Shown here: positions 1 through 5,180 of the stretch, in pieces | Position numbering within the stretch: position 1 is the first letter of the stretch | Layout: each line of letters begins with the position of its first letter | Source of the DNA: Dehalococcoidales bacterium | GTDB taxonomy: Bacteria; Chloroflexota; Dehalococcoidia; Dehalococcoidales; UBA3254 | DNA length: 5,180 nucleotides | Reading direction: 5' to 3' | NCBI GenBank assembly: GCA_028718465.1 | Contig: JAQULX010000253.1 | Location: forward strand, 1 to 5,180 | Made by a program: the position numbers and the translations under genes | Notes under the pieces: model-generated | Databases searched by the model: none | What the model saw: the letters and a program-made list of their open reading frames with translations, nothing else | Told to the model about the DNA's origin: nothing

Positions 1-294
1 CGAGAAGCAGTTTTCATTTAGCTCGTACTTACCCTCTACGGGTTCAAGTAATTCCACTATCTTAGCCGGGGCGATCAACCAAAGGGTTAATTCATCAATA
101 TATTGCTTAAAACTCGCAGGAGATTGACTCATTATTTTAAGAGCATTATTGCCCTCACCGATGATTTTATTTATAAATGATTCGGGGACAGCGAACAGGT
201 CACCCTTTTTCGTTGACTCTTTATTCACCGACTCCATCATCTGGTGAAAGAGGGTATTGAATCCCATTAATTGATTGTAAAATTCAGAAGCCAT
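1..294 (-). CDS. Unrecognised protein, N-terminal 98 residues (3' end beyond window)
   Basis: The frame stays open from an ATG at 294 to the window edge, so the C-terminus is missing. The start is supported by an AAAGGA ribosome binding site five bases upstream, which overlaps the stop codon of the HNH gene before it (nine-base gap). The visible part begins MASEFYNQLMGFNTLF and looks mostly helical and soluble. A hydrophobic patch (LTLWLIAPAKIVELL, about residues 76-90) is too short and too charged at its edges for a confident membrane segment. I recognise no family motif. Its place at the end of a tightly packed phage-like gene row suggests another gene of the same unit, possibly structural, but that is a guess from context only. 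That it is coding is fairly sure; its function is unknown. Confidence 0.75.
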   Translation of the reverse strand, partial: MASEFYNQLMGFNTLFHQMMESVNKESTKKGDLFAVPESFINKIIGEGNNALKIMSQSPASFKQYIDELTLWLIAPAKIVELLEPVEGKYELNENCFS

Positions 295-303
295 CTTAAT
301 CCT

Positions 304-1044
304 TTAATTACAGTCCATATTTAACTTCATCTTGCATTGAAGGTCTAACCTAAGTTGCTTTATCTCAGCGTGGAGCACCCTGATCTCCTTTACTAAGTGA
401 CAATGCTGACATACTTGTTCTCTTAATTGATGATTTTCAGGGGACAGCAACTCTAAATTAGCCCGTTTATTATCTCCACGATCTTTATTTTTATGATGAA
501 CATGCTCTGATTGAAGAAGTGGTCTACCAATCATTTCAGACATGATATACCTGTGTTCCGGTATATATCCCCTGGCATTTGCATTAGGGTGACCGGGTTT
601 CCAGAGTAAAACATATCCTGTCTTTGTAACAACCCTACCGCCCTTCCAAGAGTTCGAACGCCTGCCCTTCAATGGATTCTTACGACGACCCCTAGAAAAA
701 GATATGTTGGCAGATTCGCTACGGCTTTTTAAAGGTATCTTCATTTTTACTAAGCGTGAATGGACTCCCGATGGGCAGCATCCTTTTATTTCGCCTATTT
801 CTGTAGCTGTCATATTTTGTTTGATATAAAGTTCTTCTAAATCCGACCAGTCGTGTAATTGTTTATGTTTGGCCAACTTTTGAGCTTCTGAGGCACTCCT
901 TGTATTTATACCTGCCCTCTTTAAATAATCATATACTGAGCGTTTTGGACAATGCTTAATTGCTGCTATCTTTAAGGCAGATAATTTTTGATTCACATAA
1001 AGCTCTTCCAAATCATCCCATTTGTATTTCAAAGGTAAGGTCAT
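304..1044 (-). CDS. HNH homing endonuclease B with tandem N-terminal helix-turn-helix repeats
   Basis: A 246-aa protein, probably a free-standing homing endonuclease that nicks or cuts DNA at a specific site. Two similar ~50-residue DNA-binding repeats come first (about 8-58 and 65-115). Each has a W-x-D-L-E-E-L-Y opening, a helix-turn-helix-like core and a basic tail. A KGGR element (134-137) and a GYVLLWKPGHPNA stretch lead into an HNH_3-type nuclease core. Candidate catalytic and metal residues are EH at 163-164, HVHH at 181-184, N192, N196 and H205. The C-terminus (about 216-240) looks like a short coiled coil. The gene starts one base after the stop of the repeat-phosphatase gene (TAATATG) with only a weak GGAT binding site, so translation is probably coupled. 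It is AT-richer than the GC-rich parts of its neighbours and is a paralogue of the HNH gene at 2866-3618. The family call is strong; homing is inferred from layout. Confidence 0.9.
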   Translation of the reverse strand: MTLPLKYKWDDLEELYVNQKLSALKIAAIKHCPKRSVYDYLKRAGINTRSASEAQKLAKHKQLHDWSDLEELYIKQNMTATEIGEIKGCCPSGVHSRLVKMKIPLKSRSESANISFSRGRRKNPLKGRRSNSWKGGRVVTKTGYVLLWKPGHPNANARGYIPEHRYIMSEMIGRPLLQSEHVHHKNKDRGDNKRANLELLSPENHQLREQVCQHCHLVKEIRVLHAEIKQLRLDLQCKMKLNMDCN

Positions 1045-1045
1045 A

Positions 1046-2710
1046 TTATTTATCCAATATAAATTTTAATATTTCGATTGGTTCTTGAACGTCTCCGCCC
1101 TTCCCGATCTGTAAAGCGAGACCACAGGAATCCCCTACATCCTTCACGTTTGACCGATAATCATCGAGAAAGATACTTGAGCATGGACAAACTCCCATTG
1201 AGTGCGTCAATTTTCTAAAAACGATTCCTTTATTTTCATAGCTGTCAGCCACCTCTACAAAACGGTCCAGCAATCCAAATTCTTTCAGTATCCTTTTAAC
1301 CGTGCCCGGGGAATTCAGCGAAATAATGCTCGACTTTATTCCACGCTTGTCCAACTCGTCCAGGGTCTGGCGAAATGAAGGAAAGAGCTTGATCGTATTC
1401 CGCACATTCTCCGGGGCCTCCGGCTCCGGCTTGGGTTTAGCTTTCTGGCTGGCCGCTGCCGATAAAAGGAACTTCTTATCTTCGGTAGACATTCCGTATA
1501 TCAGTTCATCGGCTATGCCTAGCACGGTTTCGCTCTCCTGTTTAAGTTCGGGAGCCAGATCATACTCCCACAGGCTCTTTTCATGTTTGCCGTTTCCCAG
1601 TTCGACCACCGTATCGTCGTCGATCTTCTTCAGTTTTCCCGTTACATTGGCTGCTGTTCCGTTCAGGTCCCATATTGTATTGTCGGCGTCAAAGAACACG
1701 TGCTCTATCTGGCGCGGCTTACAGCGTTCCGGGTTCTCCTGGCAGATGGTCTTGGGTGGAACATAGGTATAGGTTGAGGCTGGCGGTAGCGCAAGCTGGC
1801 CACCTGTTCCTTTTAACCTGGCTTGTTCCTGCTGCATCCAGACATCCGGGCTTAAATTACCTTCAGGTGACATCAAATAATAATCATTATTCATCTCGAA
1901 GGCCACCCGGCCACCCGACAGGTATTCAGTTATCCGCGCAAGTTTCCCCAGCTTGGCAAACTCCTCTTCCTGGCGCTTGGTGAGCTTCCCGGAAGCGCCG
2001 TATCCACCAGAGGATTCTTTGGCTTTTATCTTTTTAGGTTGCTTTATTTTTTCTTTAAACTCAACATCATACGTCATGCCCGATGGGGCGATCTCGTAAC
2101 GTTTACCTTTTACTTCTACTTTTAGACTGCCATCCGAATATTGTTGTAATATCTTATATTTACCGCCCATCATCTTCAGAGTATTCTCTTGCTTTTCGTT
2201 CATTTTAAAGACTAAGGATGGCGGTTTTTGTTTATCATACTTTAAAACCACTTCTTCTTTTTGATTTAATATATTTCCATTAGTCAATATATACCAAGTA
2301 TTATTACCATTTTTAACTGTTAATCTACCCATTATGTTTTGTGATGCTATCTGCCATCTATCACCTAACAACTTTAAGGATGCTTCTTGCTCAGGTGTTA
2401 ATTTATATTCAGGCTGCTGAACAGCGGCAGTTTGAGACTTCAAGGAATTATATTTGATCTCTCTCCCTAATATATCAGTGATTTCACCAGATGTTTCTAT
2501 CCAAATATCATCCACGCCATCAGATACCCTTAACAGCCCTTTATTTGCTTGAGAACTTACCTTCCACTTTGGTCCTAGCTGGTCAAGAACGTATTGCTGC
2601 TCAGGGGTAAGCGTATATTGGGGCTTCCTGTAAGTCTTACGTGCTAGTTCTTCATCAGCCTTTTTTCTTAAATCGGCCATCTTGGCTTTAATATCTTCAA
2701 TATCAGCCAT
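1046..2710 (-). CDS. Four-repeat protein fused to an MDP-1-like HAD phosphatase
   Basis: A 554-aa two-part protein. After a charged helical start (1-30) come four related repeats of about 55 residues (about 32-89, 102-159, 168-219 and 242-297). Their shared pattern is an aromatic-K-L-T-x-x-Q opening, L-x-x-L-G, a basic/aromatic strand, then G-x-L-x-V. The C-terminal part (about 335-554) is a HAD-superfamily hydrolase most like magnesium-dependent phosphatase-1. It has the nucleophile motif FFDADNT (D341, D343), motif II S464 in IISLNSPG, motif III K494 and the motif IV aspartate pair D516-D517 in IFLDDYRSN. All four catalytic motifs are present, so activity on a phosphoester is likely; the substrate is unknown. 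About 95 residues lie between motif I and the FPSF element, longer than I expect for MDP-1, and include a Lys/Pro/Glu linker (424-434). I chose ATG at 2710 over an in-frame TTG three bases upstream because the GAGGA site is better spaced. The start overlaps the small gene's end by eight bases. Base composition shifts sharply within the gene. Confidence 0.88.
   Translation of the reverse strand: MADIEDIKAKMADLRKKADEELARKTYRKPQYTLTPEQQYVLDQLGPKWKVSSQANKGLLRVSDGVDDIWIETSGEITDILGREIKYNSLKSQTAAVQQPEYKLTPEQEASLKLLGDRWQIASQNIMGRLTVKNGNNTWYILTNGNILNQKEEVVLKYDKQKPPSLVFKMNEKQENTLKMMGGKYKILQQYSDGSLKVEVKGKRYEIAPSGMTYDVEFKEKIKQPKKIKAKESSGGYGASGKLTKRQEEEFAKLGKLARITEYLSGGRVAFEMNNDYYLMSPEGNLSPDVWMQQEQARLKGTGGQLALPPASTYTYVPPKTICQENPERCKPRQIEHVFFDADNTIWDLNGTAANVTGKLKKIDDDTVVELGNGKHEKSLWEYDLAPELKQESETVLGIADELIYGMSTEDKKFLLSAAASQKAKPKPEPEAPENVRNTIKLFPSFRQTLDELDKRGIKSSIISLNSPGTVKRILKEFGLLDRFVEVADSYENKGIVFRKLTHSMGVCPCSSIFLDDYRSNVKDVGDSCGLALQIGKGGDVQEPIEILKFILDK
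1820..2617 (-). repeat. Four-fold protein repeat array
   Basis: Four diverged copies of a ~55-residue module, encoded at about 2444-2617, 2234-2407, 2054-2209 and 1820-1987. Copies 1 and 2 are closest (YTLTPEQ and YKLTPEQ openings, with W and SQ at matching places). Copies 3 (FKMNEKQ) and 4 (GKLTKRQ) are more diverged but keep the Q, the L-x-x-L/M-G turn and the later G-x-[LV]. The similarity is visible at protein level only; DNA copies are not obviously alike. The fold looks like a helix followed by several strands. I do not recognise the family; a binding or assembly role is inferred. Confidence 0.75.
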
Positions 2711-2861
2711 CAATTTCCTCTAGCTGTCTCTTGATCTCTTTTTTAGCTTGCTTCCGCCGGGCCACTTTGGAGTTCTCTTTAGCTTCTGAGCGGTATCCGT
2801 AATAGCCACCCCCATTCTTCGCTCCGGCATGATCGGGCTTCATTTTGCTGTCAAAGGCCAT
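2703..2861 (-). CDS. Small basic protein, 52 aa
   Basis: A short frame from ATG 2861 to TGA 2705-2703. It begins MAFDSKMKPDHAGAKNGGGY and ends in a lysine/arginine-rich helix (about residues 24-50, VARRKQAKKEIKRQ). The central HAGAKNGGGYYGYRSEAK stretch, with a Gly run followed by aromatic-Gly-aromatic-Arg, looks like a conserved motif rather than random translation. The gene fills the space between the HNH gene (stop at 2866) and the repeat-phosphatase gene, whose ATG it overlaps by eight bases; this packing supports it as real. The nearest Shine-Dalgarno-like sequence (GGAG, inside the last HNH codons) is about 12 bases away, which is long, so reinitiation after the HNH stop is possible. 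Nucleic-acid binding or a virion role would fit the charge, but the function is unknown. Confidence 0.72.
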   Translation of the reverse strand: MAFDSKMKPDHAGAKNGGGYYGYRSEAKENSKVARRKQAKKEIKRQLEEIDG

Positions 2862-2865
2862 TTAT

Positions 2866-3618
2866 TCAATTATCTCCAAATTTAAACATCATTTGATTAT
2901 CATCTAAAGCCTTTTCAAGTAACTTAACTTTAGATTCAAGAGTTCTGATTCTCTGCTGTAATAAAGGTATGACCCTTCTATGTTTCTTATCAGGCATAGC
3001 CTCTAAGTTTTCTGGCCTATTATCATCTGTTACCCCGTTTAAGTGATGAACTTCCCATCCTTTAGGAACTAATTGATTATGTACCTCCTCCCAAATAAGA
3101 ACATGTTCACGGACATAGCCCTTATTAGCTTTAGGATGTTCAGGTTTGTATATTAATATATACCCGTCATGAGCCGTCTTTCTACCACCTTTAAATCTTG
3201 GATTATCCTTACCAAAAACCCTACGTCTCATTTGTGGGTTCTTAGCAATTGTTAATCTTAGTTGTTCGCTTTTTGTACGTTGAACACCAGCCTCTTTAAT
3301 ATATTTTCTTACGGTACAAAAACAAACATTTAACCTTCTACCAACCTCTTTACTGTCTAATTTTTGGTTTACATATAAATCTATCATCTCAGATAAAAGG
3401 TATTCTTTTTTGTTATATTGAATACATCGTCCATTAACGATTGCTAACTTTCTTGCGTCTGAATTTGATCGAGTTACACCAGCGTCGCGCAAAAAATGGC
3501 TAATGCTTCCCTCGCTAATACCAACAATATCTCCAATCTCCCTTTGGGTAAGTTTTTCATTCAGATATAAAGATTTAATTTTATCTTTTACATCAGGAAA
3601 CATTTTCAATGCTGTCAT
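2866..3618 (-). CDS. HNH homing endonuclease A with tandem N-terminal helix-turn-helix repeats
   Basis: A 250-aa protein with the same architecture as the HNH gene at 304-1044. Two helix-turn-helix-like repeats come first (about 11-58 and 74-124), each with an LY-x-N-x-K-L opening and a basic tail. Then come KGGR (143-146), GYILIYKPEHPKA and an HNH_3-type core with EH at 171-172, HH at 191-192, N194, N200, N204 and H213. A heptad-like C-terminal helix (about 218-238, LLQQRIRTLESKVKLLEKAL) suggests a coiled coil. The start at 3618 has a strong AGGAG site five bases upstream, lying inside the end of the 289-aa gene, which this gene overlaps by 26 bases. The DNA is markedly AT-rich (about 30% GC at 3301-3360) beside a GC-rich neighbour, consistent with separate acquisition. 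Site-specific homing is inferred; target and activity are unknown. Confidence 0.92.
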   Translation of the reverse strand: MTALKMFPDVKDKIKSLYLNEKLTQREIGDIVGISEGSISHFLRDAGVTRSNSDARKLAIVNGRCIQYNKKEYLLSEMIDLYVNQKLDSKEVGRRLNVCFCTVRKYIKEAGVQRTKSEQLRLTIAKNPQMRRRVFGKDNPRFKGGRKTAHDGYILIYKPEHPKANKGYVREHVLIWEEVHNQLVPKGWEVHHLNGVTDDNRPENLEAMPDKKHRRVIPLLQQRIRTLESKVKLLEKALDDNQMMFKFGDN

Positions 3619-4462
3619 CCGATCTCCTCTGGTACAATAATTTTCTTACTTCTAATTTTGCCTGCTCTTTTGTGAGCGTCCCGTTTTCCACAGCCCGCGC
3701 CAGCTCAATAATAGGATTGAGATTATATCCCTGGGACTGTAGGTCTTTCAGTCTCGCCTCCATCCTTTCCACCTCCGCATTGTCCGGTACCGCCTCAACC
3801 TCTTCGACTTCTTCCTCTTCTGAATACCCGGCAGGTACATCAATGACTTCCACCCGGCTGGCCATATGCACCTTCTGGAACTGCGTCGCCAGCTCATTTG
3901 CTTGCGCGGCCACCTGCTCCAATTGAAGTGGGCTGGCTATCATCCCGATATTCTGTCTCAGAACCCGCACTTTCGGTACCAGCTCGCGGGCCATGTCCTG
4001 GTCCTGCTGCGGGGATTTTAGTATAGATTCCGGCGAAAGATCGACCCGCTCCATGATATTAATCTCGCGCTCGGCCAGGCTAATGCGCTTCACTGCCTCC
4101 GGGTGCATTATTCCGCCCTCGCGGGCAAACCGCAGGGCTTCATCCAGGGCACCGGCGGCAGTAATCAAATGAGACCGGGAACAATTAATGCAGGAGGTCG
4201 ATACCTCTCTGCCATTCGGCCCGTAGTCCGGCTGGCTTTCCGGCTCGATGACCGCCAGCGCGCCGGGGGTTGAAATGGCTGTACTTGCGTCAGGAAATAC
4301 CCGGTCAGTTGATATAGCTGTACTGAAGTTGGGCAGTACCCGGTCATAGGCATCAAGAGCTTCATGCAGAGCTTTATAATCGGTCTGGGGAGGCTTGGGG
4401 GGAGGAATGAATTGTAGCGCCAGGCCACCGATTTGAATCAAAGTACTGAGGATATTGCTCAT
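3593..4462 (-). CDS. Unrecognised 289-aa protein with CxxCxxxH motif
   Basis: A GC-rich gene (about 62% at 4081-4140) encoding a protein I cannot assign. From the N-terminus there is a short hydrophobic stretch (MSNILSTLIQIGGLALQFIP, 1-20), then a Pro-rich turn. A 13-residue duplication follows (DRVLPNFSTAIST at 40-52 and DRVFPDASTAIST at 53-65). Next is a C91-x2-C94-x3-H98 motif opening a helical region (GALDEALRFAREGG, 104-117; then about 120-200), an acidic patch (EEEEVEEVE, 215-223) and a helical C-terminus. The Cys/His set could bind a metal such as zinc, but with only three ligands visible this is tentative. The N-terminus could be a membrane anchor or an assembly helix. The start ATG has a GAGGTG site four bases upstream and a promoter candidate just before it. 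The last residues (about SDDSIENVS) are read from the start region of the next HNH gene, so the C-terminus may have been altered when that gene arrived. Confidence 0.85.
   Translation of the reverse strand: MSNILSTLIQIGGLALQFIPPPKPPQTDYKALHEALDAYDRVLPNFSTAISTDRVFPDASTAISTPGALAVIEPESQPDYGPNGREVSTSCINCSRSHLITAAGALDEALRFAREGGIMHPEAVKRISLAEREINIMERVDLSPESILKSPQQDQDMARELVPKVRVLRQNIGMIASPLQLEQVAAQANELATQFQKVHMASRVEVIDVPAGYSEEEEVEEVEAVPDNAEVERMEARLKDLQSQGYNLNPIIELARAVENGTLTKEQAKLEVRKLLYQRRSDDSIENVS
4269..4346. repeat. 39-base tandem duplication, two copies
   Basis: Copies at 4269-4307 and 4308-4346 abut with no gap and match at 30 of 39 bases by eye. The ends (gttga... and ...tacccggtca) are nearly identical and the middles diverge. 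The unit is a multiple of three, so the host gene keeps its frame and encodes two 13-residue copies with the shared ending STAIST. The conserved flanks and diverged core indicate an old in-frame slippage or duplication. Confidence 0.85.
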
Positions 4463-4469
4463 ACTTCAC

Positions 4470-4523
4470 CTCTTGACAGCTTTTAACACAAGTCTATTCC
4501 AAAAAACGGACCGCTGTCAAGAG
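4470..4523. repeat. Perfect 11-base inverted repeat flanking the promoter
   Basis: The arms CTCTTGACAGC (4470-4480) and GCTGTCAAGAG (4513-4523) are exact inverse complements separated by 32 bases. Centre-to-centre distance is 43 bases, close to four helical turns, so both would lie on the same DNA face. One arm contains the -35 box of the promoter candidate; the other lies just after its expected transcription start and ends in the ribosome binding site of the 289-aa gene. A pair of repressor half-sites or operators is the best reading. A terminator is unlikely because no T-run follows the second arm on either strand. Confidence 0.6.
4491..4520 (-). promoter_or_regulatory. Sigma-70-type promoter candidate for the downstream unit
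   Basis: On the minus strand a perfect TTGACA -35 box (4520-4515) is followed after 18 bases by TAGACT (4496-4491), which matches four of six -10 consensus positions. Transcription would start near 4484 and give a leader of about 22 bases before the ATG at 4462. It lies in the only gap of more than a few bases in the window, where a promoter for the genes below would be expected. The weak -10 and overlap with an inverted repeat would suit a regulated promoter. Confidence 0.5.
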
Positions 4524-4547
4524 AGAACGGGGGTCAGGATTGGGTTC

Positions 4548-5180
4548 TCAGATTTGCATTGTTGACTGATTTATTTTCTCAGTTGGCGGTTCCATGTTCA
4601 TAACGGTCTGAGCGAGCCTTTCAACAGCGATTTGGCAATACTTCTCATTTACCTCGATGCCTACCGCTTTGCGGCCCAGTTGTTTGGCGGCAATCAGAGT
4701 TGAACCTGAACCCATGAATGGATCACATATCGTTTCACATTTTCTATTGAGTTTTGTATCAGCCATGGTAATCGCCCATTTCAACACAGCAACAGGCTTC
4801 TGTGTCGGATGAAACCGCCTCTCTTTATCCTTCATGTTTTCCTGTAGCATTCCGTTCCACCGATAAACAATCCGGCGCAACGAGCCGGGGAGATTGGTCC
4901 AGGCCATCTCACAGTCGGAAAAATCATTTAGACCATTATCCTTATCCCATATCAGCCAGCAGGTATCCGACCTCAGCCCGTAATAGTTGCCGCCGAATAC
5001 TATCGAGTGACTAGCTCTTGTAATGACCATATCGATAAGGTCATGGGGGACAAGCACATCCCAATCAAAATCTCCATAATTTGTCGTTTTAGCTAATTTT
5101 CCCCGGCTGGCTACCTTGAGATCGTTTTGCTTAAGGCCATAAGGAGGATCGGTCGCAATAAGATCGATCATGGTCAATTC
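4548..5180 (-). CDS. DNA methyltransferase, beta class (N6-adenine or N4-cytosine), N-terminus beyond window
   Basis: Transfers a methyl group from S-adenosylmethionine to an amino group of adenine or cytosine in DNA. Numbering from the first visible residue (E at 5180-5178), the catalytic motif IV is DPPYG (11-15). HPTQKP follows (124-129), then the S-adenosylmethionine-binding motif I, DPFMGSGST (153-161), and GIEVNEKYCQIAVERL (174-189). Motif IV before motif I with the recognition region between marks the beta class (N6_N4_Mtase family); DPPY makes N6-adenine the likelier product. The frame is open to the window edge. An internal ATG at 5171 and TTG at 5177 exist, but family members usually have about 20 or more residues before DPPY, so the true start is probably outside. 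No partner restriction endonuclease is visible, so it may be a solitary phage enzyme for self-protection or regulation. Its target cannot be read here. Confidence 0.93.
   Translation of the reverse strand, partial: ELTMIDLIATDPPYGLKQNDLKVASRGKLAKTTNYGDFDWDVLVPHDLIDMVITRASHSIVFGGNYYGLRSDTCWLIWDKDNGLNDFSDCEMAWTNLPGSLRRIVYRWNGMLQENMKDKERRFHPTQKPVAVLKWAITMADTKLNRKCETICDPFMGSGSTLIAAKQLGRKAVGIEVNEKYCQIAVERLAQTVMNMEPPTEKINQSTMQI

Noticed and set aside
1302..1983. Overlapping plus-strand open frames (1302-1766, 1583-1777, 1675-1983)
   Set aside because: They lie opposite the repeat-phosphatase gene, show no domain-like pattern and have serine/proline-rich translations typical of antisense shadows.
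2711..2713. TTG as the start of the repeat-phosphatase gene
   Set aside because: It would be only about two bases from the GAGGA site; the ATG at 2710 has normal spacing and is the commoner start codon.
304..3618. Group I or II intron hosting an HNH gene
   Set aside because: Neither HNH gene interrupts a coding sequence and only a few bases flank each, leaving no room for intron RNA structure.
3609..3926. Plus-strand open frame of 105 residues
   Set aside because: It is antisense to the 289-aa gene, serine/threonine-rich, and has no supporting context.
4165..4428. Minus-strand open frame of 87 residues inside the 289-aa gene
   Set aside because: It is out of frame with the larger gene, which has a good start signal; the frame is kept open by GC-rich sequence and the in-frame duplication.
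4523..4549. Possible terminator after the methyltransferase: 6-base stem GAGAAC/GTTCTC with a 15-base loop
   Set aside because: The stem is short, the loop is long and no T-run follows directly, so it is too weak to call a terminator.
4802..5014. Plus-strand open frame of 70 residues
   Set aside because: It is antisense to the methyltransferase, whose motifs are clear.
1..5180. CRISPR array, tRNA or toxin-antitoxin pair
   Set aside because: No regularly spaced direct repeats, cloverleaf-like sequence or recognisable toxin-antitoxin pair was seen on either strand.

Overview
This window looks like part of a bacteriophage or prophage (or a close mobile relative). Every supported gene is on the minus strand, packed end to end with overlaps of a few bases. 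The set is a phage-typical mix: a DNA methyltransferase, two free-standing HNH endonucleases and several short or unrecognised proteins. No ribosomal, tRNA, metabolic or CRISPR feature identifies a host. Strong Shine-Dalgarno sequences (such as AGGAG) and a TTGACA promoter box point to a bacterial host, but I cannot name a taxon.

In transcription order (high to low coordinates) the layout is as follows. (1) The 3' part of a beta-class DNA methyltransferase, cut by the window edge (4548-5180). (2) An 85-base gap with a promoter candidate flanked by a perfect 11-base inverted repeat. (3) An unrecognised 289-aa protein with a CxxCxxxH motif and a 39-base tandem duplication (3593-4462). (4) HNH endonuclease A (2866-3618), which starts inside the end of the preceding gene. 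(5) A 52-aa basic protein (2703-2861). (6) A 554-aa protein that joins four copies of a ~55-residue repeat to a C-terminal HAD phosphatase resembling magnesium-dependent phosphatase-1 (1046-2710). (7) HNH endonuclease B (304-1044), a paralogue of A. (8) The start of an unrecognised protein that runs off the window (1-294).

The genes from 4462 downward probably form one transcription unit, because start and stop codons touch or overlap at nearly every junction. The two HNH genes are AT-rich and sit exactly between neighbours without breaking them, as free-standing homing endonucleases do. Base composition also shifts sharply inside the repeat-phosphatase gene, which suggests it was assembled by recombination.

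The least familiar item is the repeat-HAD fusion. A hydrolase with an apparently complete catalytic set is carried on a repeat array in what looks like a phage operon, beside two other proteins I cannot assign. Its function cannot be read from the sequence.
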